DNA from: Bacteroidales bacterium
GTDB lineage: Bacteria; Bacteroidota; Bacteroidia; Bacteroidales; UBA932
DNA: 10,259 nucleotides
NCBI GenBank assembly: GCA_024689525.1
Contig: JAILDI010000163.1
Span: 1-10,259, forward strand
Reading direction: 5' to 3'
Shown here in pieces: positions 1 through 6,167 of the stretch (positions are counted from its first letter, which is position 1; every line of letters begins with the position of its first letter). Position numbers and translations under genes: made by a program. A model generated the notes under the pieces. The model had not been told where the DNA came from. It searched no databases and was given only the letters and a program-made list of their open reading frames with translations.

Positions 1-35
1 AGGTCGCTTTCGACCCTGAATTTTTGCTCGGACAT
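1..35 (-). CDS. aspA: N-terminus of aspartase/fumarase-superfamily enzyme, likely aspartate ammonia-lyase (partial)
   Basis: Reading leftwards from an ATG at 35-33 the frame is open to the window edge and gives MSEQKFRVESDL. The pattern F-R-x-E-x-D-L is the usual N-terminal signature of aspartate ammonia-lyase (reversible deamination of aspartate to fumarate plus ammonia, cytosolic); class II fumarases usually have Ser/Thr-Met after the Asp instead of Leu. Only 11 full codons are visible, so the superfamily is fairly likely and the aspartase choice is an inference. The start is supported by a perfect TATATTTG promoter element on the same strand at 63-70, about 28 bases upstream. Confidence 0.5.
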   Translation of the reverse strand, partial: MSEQKFRVESD

Positions 36-62
36 AGTTTTAATAAGCGTGTTATAGGAATA

Positions 63-70
63 CAAATATA
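63..70 (-). promoter_or_regulatory. Bacteroidetes -7 element for the leftward lyase gene
   Basis: The minus strand reads TATATTTG here, an exact match to TAnnTTTG. It lies 27 bases upstream of the ATG at 35. No clean -33 TTTG is seen at the expected distance. A 10-base near-direct repeat, TATAGG(A/T)ATA at 53-62 and 67-76, surrounds the element and could be incidental AT-rich sequence or a weak operator. Confidence 0.55.
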
Positions 71-77
71 GGTATAA

Positions 78-109
78 TTGGCGAAATAAGGAAAGATTTC
101 GTATCTTCG
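78..109 (+). promoter_or_regulatory. Probable promoter of the peptidase-GH28 operon
   Basis: TATCTTCG at 102-109 matches the Bacteroidetes -7 element TAnnTTTG with one mismatch, and TTG at 78-80 lies 21 bases upstream as a -33 element. The start codon follows 34 bases after the -7 element. The promoter overlaps the upstream region of the divergent lyase gene, so the two promoters are interleaved in the 36-143 gap. Confidence 0.45.
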
Positions 110-143
110 CAGATGATGAGTTGAAATAAAACGCTGAACAATA

Positions 144-1517
144 ATGAGAAAAGTTTTACTCCTGGTAGCCGGTGCGCTTCTGAGCCTCGGCGCCTTTGCC
201 CAGAGCGGCGGAATTTCGCCTGAAATGCTCCAAACCATCAGGAGCTCCTATAAGGGAGATGCCTCGGACCGCGCAATCCAGAATGCGCTTAACGCGGCGG
301 CTATCAACGTGCTGGCCGCATCCACCGAAAGAATCGCTATGATAGACACGCATTTCAGCGACGAGGTCCACACCGTTGGCCGCACGGATCAGAAATCCTC
401 CGGCCGCTGCTGGCTGTTCACCGGAATGAACGTGCTGCGCGCCAAGATGATCGACAAGTACGATCTGGGCCAGTTCACCCTATCCCAGAACTACCTGTTC
501 TTCTACGACCAGCTGGAGAAGGCGAACCTGTTCCTTCAGGCCGTCATCGACACAAGGAATCTCCCGATGGACGACAGGAAAGTGGAATGGCTGTTCGCCC
601 ATCCCATTGGCGACGGCGGACAGTTCACGGGCGTTTCCAATCTGGTGATGAAGTACGGAGTGGTTCCGTCGGACGCTATGCCGGAGACGCTCTGCGCCAA
701 CAATACCGCCCAGATGAGGGGTCAGCTTGCCACGCTTTTGCGTCAGCAGGGCCTGTTGATCCGCGAGGCCCATACGTTGCAGTACCAGAAGATGAAATTG
801 CAGATGCTCAAGGAGGTCTACCGCGTGCTGGCTCTGTGCCTTGGCGTGCCTCCCACCGAGTTCATCTGGGCCAGGTACGACTCCAATGGCAAGTTTGTGA
901 GCGAGAAGACATATACTCCGCTTGGCTTCTACAACGAGTTCATCGGGGAAGACCTGGAGAACAACTACGTTATGGTGATGAACAATCCCACGCTGGAATA
1001 TAATAAGGTATACGAGATCGAGTGGGACCGACACGTGTACGACGGCCAGAACTGGGTGTACGTGAACCTCCCGATGGACCGCATCAAGGAGATGGCCATC
1101 GCTTCCATCAAGGACAACACCGCAATGTATTTCTCCTGCGACGTGGGCAAGTTCCTGGACCGCAAGAGGGGAGTGGCCGATATCGACAATTTCGACTATG
1201 AGTCGCTCCTTGGAGTGAAGTTCACGATGGACAAGCGCCAGCGCATCCTCACCGGAGCCAGCGGCTCCACGCACGCGATGACGCTCATCGCAGTGGATAT
1301 CCGCGACGGCAAGCCCGTGAAGTGGATGGTGGAGAACAGCTGGGGCGCCAACAGCGGCTACAAGGGCAATATCATCATGACGGACCAGTGGTTCGACGAG
1401 TATATGTTCCGCCTGGTTGTGGAGAAGAAGTACGTGCCGGCCGACATCCTTGGGATGATGACCCAGAAGCCCGTCCTGCTTCCCGCCTGGGATCCCATGT
1501 TTGAACCTGAAGAGTAA
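144..1517 (+). CDS. Exported C1B (bleomycin hydrolase/PepC-like) cysteine peptidase
   Basis: A 457-residue protein of the papain-fold C1B family, which acts mostly as an aminopeptidase. The cysteine motif SSGRCWLFTG places the nucleophile at C89 and the oxyanion glutamine at Q83. The histidine lies in SGSTHAMTLIAVD (H377) and the asparagine in VENSWGANSGYKG (N398), so the catalytic set is complete. The terminal WDPM motif (449-452) is the family's C-terminal arm, which in PepC and bleomycin hydrolase enters the active site and sets exopeptidase behaviour; here the last residues are FEPEE rather than the common Gly-Ala-Leu-Ala type. Residues 1-19 form a signal peptide with likely cleavage AFA-Q, so unlike classical cytosolic PepC this copy is exported, as many Bacteroidetes homologues are. 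It is first in an operon with the GH28 gene 1 base downstream. The start ATG follows an AT-rich leader without a Shine-Dalgarno motif. Confidence 0.9.
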   Translation: MRKVLLLVAGALLSLGAFAQSGGISPEMLQTIRSSYKGDASDRAIQNALNAAAINVLAASTERIAMIDTHFSDEVHTVGRTDQKSSGRCWLFTGMNVLRAKMIDKYDLGQFTLSQNYLFFYDQLEKANLFLQAVIDTRNLPMDDRKVEWLFAHPIGDGGQFTGVSNLVMKYGVVPSDAMPETLCANNTAQMRGQLATLLRQQGLLIREAHTLQYQKMKLQMLKEVYRVLALCLGVPPTEFIWARYDSNGKFVSEKTYTPLGFYNEFIGEDLENNYVMVMNNPTLEYNKVYEIEWDRHVYDGQNWVYVNLPMDRIKEMAIASIKDNTAMYFSCDVGKFLDRKRGVADIDNFDYESLLGVKFTMDKRQRILTGASGSTHAMTLIAVDIRDGKPVKWMVENSWGANSGYKGNIIMTDQWFDEYMFRLVVEKKYVPADILGMMTQKPVLLPAWDPMFEPEE

Positions 1518-1518
1518 T

Positions 1519-2853
1519 ATGAGACGTTTTATACTATGTCTGGCAGCAGCCCTGAGCATCTCGTGGCTGTTTGCCTTTGCGCAGGAGCCTGCACGCATTC
1601 CGGACAACAGCGTGAACCTTATGGAGTTCGGCGCCGTGGCCGACGGAATCACTTTGAATACAGAGGCTTTCGACAAGGCAATTAAAGCGCTGGTAAAGCA
1701 GGGCGGCGGCCATCTCGTGGTGCCGGAAGGGCTGTTCCTGTGTGGGCCCATCGTCCTGAAAGACAACATCGACCTACATCTGGACAGGGGAGCTTTCATC
1801 CTCTTTTCTCCCGACAAGGCCGATTTCCTGGTTGATGGCAAGGTGAAGCCTTGCATATCGGCCTCAAAGAGGCACGACGTTAGCATCTCCGGGGAGGGGA
1901 TTATCGACGGAAACGGCGAGTGGTGGAGGGCTGTCAAGCGCGGCAAGGTGTCGGATACGGAATGGGCCGATTTCCAGCGGATGGGCGGCACGGTTACGGA
2001 GGACGGGTTATTGTGGTATCCGTTCGGGCTTAAGCATTTTGCCGATATTGCCGATACCTATCGCGTGCAGGAGAAGATGCGAACGCACCTGGTGCGGTTC
2101 ACTGATTGTGAGCGCGTGACGGTGACGGGCGTGACGCTGCAGAATTCACCCAAGTTCCATCTGGTGCCTCAGAGGTGCACGGATGTTATCATTGAGGGAA
2201 TTGTCGTGCGCTGCCCCTGGAACGCCCAGAACGGCGACGGCATCGACCTTATGTGCAGCCGCAATGTGGTTGTGCGCGGATGTATTGTGGATGTGGGTGA
2301 CGACGGTATCTGCCTCAAGGCGGGCGGTGGCCCCAAGGGCGTGGAGGACGGCCCTTGCAAGAACGTGCTCATTGAGAACAATACCGTGTTTCACGCGCAT
2401 GGTGGCTTTGTTATCGGCTCAGAATTTTCCGGCGGAATGCAGGATATAGTTGTGCGGCACAATACGTTCAGCGGCACGGATACAGGGCTACGCTTCAAGA
2501 GCGCCCCGGAACGCGGCGGCAAGTGCTCCGGGATACGTATAAGCGACATTATCATGAGCGACATCAGGGGAGAGGCGATAGTGTTTGAAACATCGTATGC
2601 CGACCGCGCTGCAGGCTACGAAAACGCCGTTGCCGCGGAATCCCTTGCGTACCTGCCCGAGTTCTGCGACATCGTCATCGACCGCGTCGTCTGCCGCGAT
2701 GCCCGCATCGCCGTCCGCGCCCAAGGCACTTTGGGTATGATTCATGATATTGTCGTGCGTAATTCGGTGTTCTTCTACACGGAAAAGGAGCGGGTCCTGG
2801 ACGATCCCGCGATGATCTCCTTCCGCGACTGCCGATTCGTTACGTACCCGTAA
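1519..2853 (+). CDS. Exported glycoside hydrolase family 28 (polygalacturonase-like)
   Basis: A 444-residue right-handed beta-helix glycosidase of GH28, which hydrolyses galacturonic-acid-containing pectin chains with inversion. N-terminal domain: LMEFGAVADGITLNTEAFDKAI, the usual pectinase start. Catalytic signatures are present in family order: NGDGID at 238-243 (D240), GDDG at 260-263 (D261, D262), the H-G-G version of the GHG motif at 294-296, and R-F-K (RIK equivalent) at 325-327. Residues 1-22 form a signal peptide ending AFAQ, so the enzyme is periplasmic or exported. I chose ATG 1519, one base after the peptidase stop, over an in-frame TTG at 1501, because the signal peptide then starts cleanly. 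The 1-base gap implies co-transcription and coupled translation. Exact substrate (homogalacturonan, rhamnogalacturonan, exo or endo) cannot be read from sequence alone. Confidence 0.92.
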   Translation: MRRFILCLAAALSISWLFAFAQEPARIPDNSVNLMEFGAVADGITLNTEAFDKAIKALVKQGGGHLVVPEGLFLCGPIVLKDNIDLHLDRGAFILFSPDKADFLVDGKVKPCISASKRHDVSISGEGIIDGNGEWWRAVKRGKVSDTEWADFQRMGGTVTEDGLLWYPFGLKHFADIADTYRVQEKMRTHLVRFTDCERVTVTGVTLQNSPKFHLVPQRCTDVIIEGIVVRCPWNAQNGDGIDLMCSRNVVVRGCIVDVGDDGICLKAGGGPKGVEDGPCKNVLIENNTVFHAHGGFVIGSEFSGGMQDIVVRHNTFSGTDTGLRFKSAPERGGKCSGIRISDIIMSDIRGEAIVFETSYADRAAGYENAVAAESLAYLPEFCDIVIDRVVCRDARIAVRAQGTLGMIHDIVVRNSVFFYTEKERVLDDPAMISFRDCRFVTYP

Positions 2854-2857
2854 AATG

Positions 2858-2943
2858 TAACTCGCTGAGTATCAATGACTTGTTGAAATTAAATGCGGCA
2901 TTTCGCCGCATTTAATTTTCATAACTCGCTGAATATCAGACAC
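2858..2943. repeat. Pair of 17-base direct repeats flanking the terminator
   Basis: TAACTCGCTGAGTATCA at 2858-2874 and TAACTCGCTGAATATCA at 2922-2938 differ at one base and lie 64 bases apart, one on each side of the hairpin at 2886-2918. The first copy starts just after the GH28 stop; the second lies just beyond the acyltransferase stop. Function unknown. Confidence 0.75.
2886..2918. terminator. Bidirectional intrinsic terminator hairpin
   Basis: A perfect 14-bp inverted repeat (2886-2899 paired with 2905-2918) encloses a 5-base loop. The base of the stem is A/T (AAATTAAAT...ATTTAATTT) and the top is GC (GCGGC/GCCGC), so both strands show a GC hairpin followed by a T-run. It sits between the convergent GH28 and acyltransferase genes and should stop transcription from both sides. 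Confidence 0.85.
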
Positions 2944-2958
2944 ATCCAGTTTACGCCT

Positions 2959-4053
2959 CTATTCACCGAAGACACACCACTTCACGACGGGGATGCGGCG
3001 CAGACCTTCGTACAGGAGCGGGGAGAGCGTGAACACGGCTACCGTAAGAATCACGTACATCGCCAGGGGCGGAAGTGTGGTGTATTGTTTCATCATATAG
3101 CCCAGGCTGGCGACAACCAGATAGTGCACGATGTACAGGCCGTAGCTGCTACGGGTCATGTAGGTGGCGAATTTGCCGGTGCGGTCGAACAGGGCTTTGA
3201 ACGTTCCAATGAGCGCCAGGATCATCATCCAGCCGTAAACAGTGTTCAACGGGTTCTGGAGGAACTCGGGGCTGGTGTTGTCCTTGCCGAAGTAAAGCAC
3301 CACCAGAGCAACACCGAAGCCAATTGCCCATCCTACCAGGAAGTACCACACCTTGCCAAGCATCTCGATAATCTCGTCGTGGGAGAACACGAAGTAGCCA
3401 AGAAGGAAGGGAATCAGGTAATACAGCGGCTTGTACAGGTTCAGGAGACCGTCGGCCGATTCCGGACGGGGCTCACGTATGAGCGTGAACGAACCCAGAT
3501 ATAGCAGCGCTCCAAGTAGCATCACGGGAATCAGGCCAAACTTGCCGCACCAGTTCCAGAACTTGTCATTCTTGTCTATGGCGCGCACCAGAAGCAGAAC
3601 AAGGCACAGCAGCCAAAGCACCTGAACAAACCAAAGCGGGCCGGTGCCGCTAACTGCCATAATGCAGAATTTGACCACGCCGGGGACTCCTTCGAAAACA
3701 CCCGTTCCGCGAGCCACGGCCGTATTGAAATACCCCACCATCCAGTGGAATACGAACAGGCCGATTGTGCCCGGGACCAGCAGCTTGCGTGTTCGTGCCT
3801 TGAACCACTCCTTGGCCGATTTCTTCTCCAACGCATACCGCGCGCTGATACCTGCAAGCAGGAACAGCAGGGGCATAAAGAAGGGGTACAGGATGTACAT
3901 CACCACATCCTGATACTGATGCCACTGGGGATAGGGTCCAAAGCCGCCTATGCCGCCGAAGACACCTTTATTATTATAGAAGTAAATAACGTGGTAAAAC
4001 AGCACCGAGAGTACGGTAACCCAGCGCAGATTGTCTATCCAATGCTTTCTCAT
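2959..4053 (-). CDS. Acyltransferase family 3 integral membrane protein
   Basis: A 364-residue polytopic membrane protein of the acyltransferase-3 family (OafA/NodX type), which transfers acetyl or other acyl groups onto surface sugars, lipids or small molecules. It begins WIDNLRWVTVLSVLFYHVIY, the family's first membrane segment with the conserved His at H21. A basic segment, WFKARTRKLLVP, follows the second hydrophobic segment, as usual for the R-rich cytoplasmic loop. About ten hydrophobic helices cover the rest, ending in a short cytoplasmic tail (RRIPVVKWCVFGE). Its ATG overlaps the stop of the AbrB-type gene in an ATGA (4050-4053), so the two are translationally coupled and share the promoter at 4286-4316. 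The acyl acceptor cannot be inferred; no capsule or LPS genes are next to it. The transcript should end at the hairpin 2886-2918. Confidence 0.88.
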   Translation of the reverse strand: MRKHWIDNLRWVTVLSVLFYHVIYFYNNKGVFGGIGGFGPYPQWHQYQDVVMYILYPFFMPLLFLLAGISARYALEKKSAKEWFKARTRKLLVPGTIGLFVFHWMVGYFNTAVARGTGVFEGVPGVVKFCIMAVSGTGPLWFVQVLWLLCLVLLLVRAIDKNDKFWNWCGKFGLIPVMLLGALLYLGSFTLIREPRPESADGLLNLYKPLYYLIPFLLGYFVFSHDEIIEMLGKVWYFLVGWAIGFGVALVVLYFGKDNTSPEFLQNPLNTVYGWMMILALIGTFKALFDRTGKFATYMTRSSYGLYIVHYLVVASLGYMMKQYTTLPPLAMYVILTVAVFTLSPLLYEGLRRIPVVKWCVFGE

Positions 4054-4259
4054 TTTGTGAGACCCTCCATGGCCTGATCTATTGCCGACTGGAAGATGTC
4101 GGTCTTCAACAATACCATACCCTTTTCATCGCCCAGCATGATGAGGGCGTCACCGGGATTGATGTTGTAAATCTTGCGGGCATCGCGCGGAATCACGATT
4201 TGCCCCTTGTCGCCCACCTTCACTACACCGAAGATGTATTTGCCGTCTTTTTCTTGCAT
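4050..4259 (-). CDS. AbrB/MazE/SpoVT-type small DNA-binding regulator
   Basis: A 69-residue protein. Residues about 9-50 form a swapped-hairpin AbrB/SpoVT domain, seen as VVKVGDKGQIVIPRDARKIY followed by NINPGDALIMLGDE; GQIVIPRDAR and the later PGD turn are family hallmarks. Such proteins bind DNA as dimers and act as transition-state regulators or antitoxins. The remaining 19 residues are a short helix-like tail (LLKTDIFQSAIDQAMEGL). No toxin gene is adjacent: the downstream gene is the acyltransferase, joined by a 4-base ATGA overlap. This supports a regulator of its own operon rather than a toxin-antitoxin pair, though that role is inference. The ATG at 4259 is 26 bases from a perfect -7 element. 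Confidence 0.9.
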   Translation of the reverse strand: MQEKDGKYIFGVVKVGDKGQIVIPRDARKIYNINPGDALIMLGDEKGMVLLKTDIFQSAIDQAMEGLTK

Positions 4260-4285
4260 TTGTAGGAAAAGTTAGAAATTTTCCA

Positions 4286-4316
4286 CAAATTTAACACTTA
4301 ATCTGACATCGACAAA
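4286..4316 (-). promoter_or_regulatory. Promoter of the AbrB-acyltransferase operon
   Basis: On the minus strand, TTTG (4313-4316) is followed after 19 bases by TAAATTTG (4286-4293), matching both elements of the Bacteroidetes promoter exactly. The start codon lies 26 bases further downstream. It is back-to-back with the DUF1846 promoter, the two -33 elements being only 5 bases apart. Confidence 0.8.
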
Positions 4317-4321
4317 TAAAA

Positions 4322-4352
4322 TTGCAAAAATCCGCCTTATTCGCTAAATTTG
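4322..4352 (+). promoter_or_regulatory. Promoter of the DUF1846 gene
   Basis: TTG at 4322-4324 and TAAATTTG at 4345-4352, separated by 20 bases, match the Bacteroidetes -33/-7 consensus. The ATG at 4381 is 28 bases after the -7 element, leaving a leader of roughly 23 bases that contains AAGG at 4373-4376 as a weak ribosome-binding candidate. Confidence 0.8.
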
Positions 4353-4380
4353 TATCCCGTATTTTTGAAACCAAGGCAAT

Positions 4381-5856
4381 ATGAAATACGGGTTCGACAA
4401 CGAGAAATATCTCAAGATTCAATCGGAACACATCAAAGAGCGCATCGCCAAATTCGGCGATAAACTGTATATGGAATTCGGCGGCAAGCTGTTCGACGAT
4501 TACCACGCCAGCCGCGTCCTGCCGGGCTTCCAGCCGGACAGTAAGCTCCAGATGCTCATGCAGCTGAAGGACGACCTTGAGATTATCATCGTAATCAGCG
4601 CTGTGGACATCGAGAAGAACAAGATCCGCGCAGACCTTGGCATCACCTACGATATGGACGTGCTGCGTCTCAGGGACGAATTCCTGGACCGCGGCCTCAG
4701 CGTGAACAGCGTTGTCATAACCCACTTCAACGGCCAGTCCAGCGCGGAAGCCTATCGCTCCCGCCTGGAGCGTATGGGAATCACAGTGTACTATCATCAC
4801 ACGATTGAAGGATATCCCAATAACGTGGCTCTCATCGACTCGGATGAAGGATTCGGAAAGAACGATTATGTAGTAACGTCCAAGCCCCTTGTGGTTGTTA
4901 CGGCTCCCGGCCCCGGCAGCGGCAAGATGGCGGTATGCCTGAGCCAGCTGTATCAGGAGAACAAGAGGGGAGTGAAGGCGGGATATGCCAAGTTCGAGAC
5001 CTTCCCCGTGTGGAACCTGCCGCTCACCCATCCCGTGAATATGGCCTATGAAGCCGCCACGGCCGACCTGGAGGACGTCAATATGATCGACCCGTTCCAT
5101 CTGGACGCTTACGGCACAACGGCGGTGAATTACAACCGCGACATCGAGATATTCCCGGTGATGAACGCCCTGTTCGAGGACATCTACGGCCAGAGCCCGT
5201 ACAAGAGCCCCACCGACATGGGCGTGAATATGATCGGCTCCTGCATATGCGACGACGAGGTGTGCCGCGAGGCCTCCCTTCAGGAGATAATCCGCCGCTA
5301 CTATACCGCCCTCTGCAACTTTGCCGACGGCAAGGCCAAGGAGAGTGAGATCAACAAGGTCTCCCTGCTTATGAAGCTGGCGAAGATAACCACGGCCGAC
5401 CGCAAGACCACGGTGGTAGCGCGTGAAAGGCTGGAACGCAGCGGTGTTGCCACGGCGGCCATCGAACTCCCGGACGGCACTATCCTCTCAGCGGAATCTT
5501 CGCCCCTGCTTGGCCCCAGCGCCGCTCTTTTGCTCAACGCCACAAAGCATCTGGCGGGCATCGAACACAACATCAAACTCATCCCGCAGACGATGATCGC
5601 GCCCATCCAGAAAACGAAGGTCACGTACCTTCACGGCCATAATCCCCGCCTGCACACGGACGAGGTCCTTGTTGCGTTATCGATGCTGAGCCTCCTGGAC
5701 GAGAAGTGCAAACAGGCCCTGGACCAGCTGCCCAACCTCGCGGGCTCCCAGGTTCACTCCACGGTGATGCTGTCGGAGGTAGACCGCAAGACATTCACCA
5801 AATTAGGGATCGCACTCACGTGCGACCCCGTACGAAAAATCAAAAAGATTCAGTAG
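4381..5856 (+). CDS. DUF1846 family protein (UPF0371), function unknown
   Basis: A 491-residue cytosolic protein that I recognise as DUF1846 from its opening (GFDNEKYLKIQSEHIKERI, then FGGKLFDDYHASRVLPGF). The length is full for the family. The family is conserved in many anaerobes and Gram-positives; structures exist but I know of no settled biochemical role. A glycine-rich loop TAPGPGSGK at residues 174-182 resembles a nucleotide-binding P-loop and is followed by a helix (MAVCLSQLYQEN), which suggests phosphate or nucleotide binding. No signal peptide or membrane segment is seen. It has its own strong promoter and stands alone: the upstream neighbours diverge and the downstream gene converges with only 3 bases between stops. 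GC-rich codons throughout, with no sign of recent transfer. Confidence 0.9.
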   Translation: MKYGFDNEKYLKIQSEHIKERIAKFGDKLYMEFGGKLFDDYHASRVLPGFQPDSKLQMLMQLKDDLEIIIVISAVDIEKNKIRADLGITYDMDVLRLRDEFLDRGLSVNSVVITHFNGQSSAEAYRSRLERMGITVYYHHTIEGYPNNVALIDSDEGFGKNDYVVTSKPLVVVTAPGPGSGKMAVCLSQLYQENKRGVKAGYAKFETFPVWNLPLTHPVNMAYEAATADLEDVNMIDPFHLDAYGTTAVNYNRDIEIFPVMNALFEDIYGQSPYKSPTDMGVNMIGSCICDDEVCREASLQEIIRRYYTALCNFADGKAKESEINKVSLLMKLAKITTADRKTTVVARERLERSGVATAAIELPDGTILSAESSPLLGPSAALLLNATKHLAGIEHNIKLIPQTMIAPIQKTKVTYLHGHNPRLHTDEVLVALSMLSLLDEKCKQALDQLPNLAGSQVHSTVMLSEVDRKTFTKLGIALTCDPVRKIKKIQ

Positions 5857-5859
5857 GAG

Positions 5860-6144
5860 TTACTCCTGGGAGGGTTCCTCCACTTTGGTTATCTCCACAA
5901 CTGCACCTAAAGCCTCGAGTTCACTCTTGAGGCTTTCCATTTCTTCCTCCGTCGCATTCTCCTTGATAACTGCGGGCATTTCCTCCAGCATATCGAAAGC
6001 TTCCTTCAGTTCCACGCCCAGCTGGGTGCGGAGCACTTTGATAACCTTAACCTTGTGGGGACCGACCTCCTTGAGGACTACGGTATAGGATGCGCCGGCC
6101 AATACGGCGAGCATCACTGCAAATGTGAGAAGAAAATTTTTCAT
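5860..6144 (-). CDS. Small exported or membrane-anchored protein with ribosomal L7/L12 C-terminal domain
   Basis: A 94-residue protein. Residues 1-19 (MKNFLLTFAVMLAVLAGAS) form a signal peptide or single membrane anchor. Residues 20-85 align along their whole length with the C-terminal domain of bacterial L7/L12: YTVVLKEVGPHKVKVIKVLR matches FDVILKxAGANKVAVIKAVR, then GVELKEAFDMLEEMP and the closing GAVVEI. Residues equivalent to the factor-binding face (K31, V32, I35, K36, R39) are kept, but the Lys in LKEAK is Phe (F50). The L7/L12 N-terminal dimerisation domain and hinge are absent, so it cannot join the ribosomal stalk in the usual way. The tail (KVEEPSQE) is acidic. It lies 23 bases after the PhoU-like gene, probably in one transcript. 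The domain call is firm; location and function are inference. Its stop converges with DUF1846, 3 bases apart. Confidence 0.8.
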   Translation of the reverse strand: MKNFLLTFAVMLAVLAGASYTVVLKEVGPHKVKVIKVLRTQLGVELKEAFDMLEEMPAVIKENATEEEMESLKSELEALGAVVEITKVEEPSQE

Positions 6145-6167
6145 AATGCCTGGCTATATTGCAAAAA

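Noticed and set aside
1501..1518. TTG start for GH28 overlapping the peptidase stop
   Set aside because: The ATG at 1519 begins the signal peptide directly; the six extra residues add polar sequence ahead of it.
480..1991. A 503-codon open frame on the minus strand across the peptidase and GH28 genes
   Set aside because: It is antisense to two genes with complete catalytic motifs, is rich in His/Arg/Leu runs expected from GC-rich opposite-strand reading, and matches no family I recognise.
2893..3504. A 203-codon plus-strand frame antisense to the acyltransferase
   Set aside because: It starts inside the terminator hairpin and has a low-complexity His/Glu/Val composition, typical of the reverse of membrane-helix codons.
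4291..5100. A 269-codon open frame on the minus strand inside DUF1846
   Set aside because: It is antisense to a well-supported gene and crosses its promoter region; a codon-bias shadow.
5855..5867. Small inverted repeat AGGAG-TTA-CTCCT between the DUF1846 and L7/L12-like stops
   Set aside because: A 5-bp stem without a T-run is too weak to call a terminator; the symmetry is made by the two stop regions.
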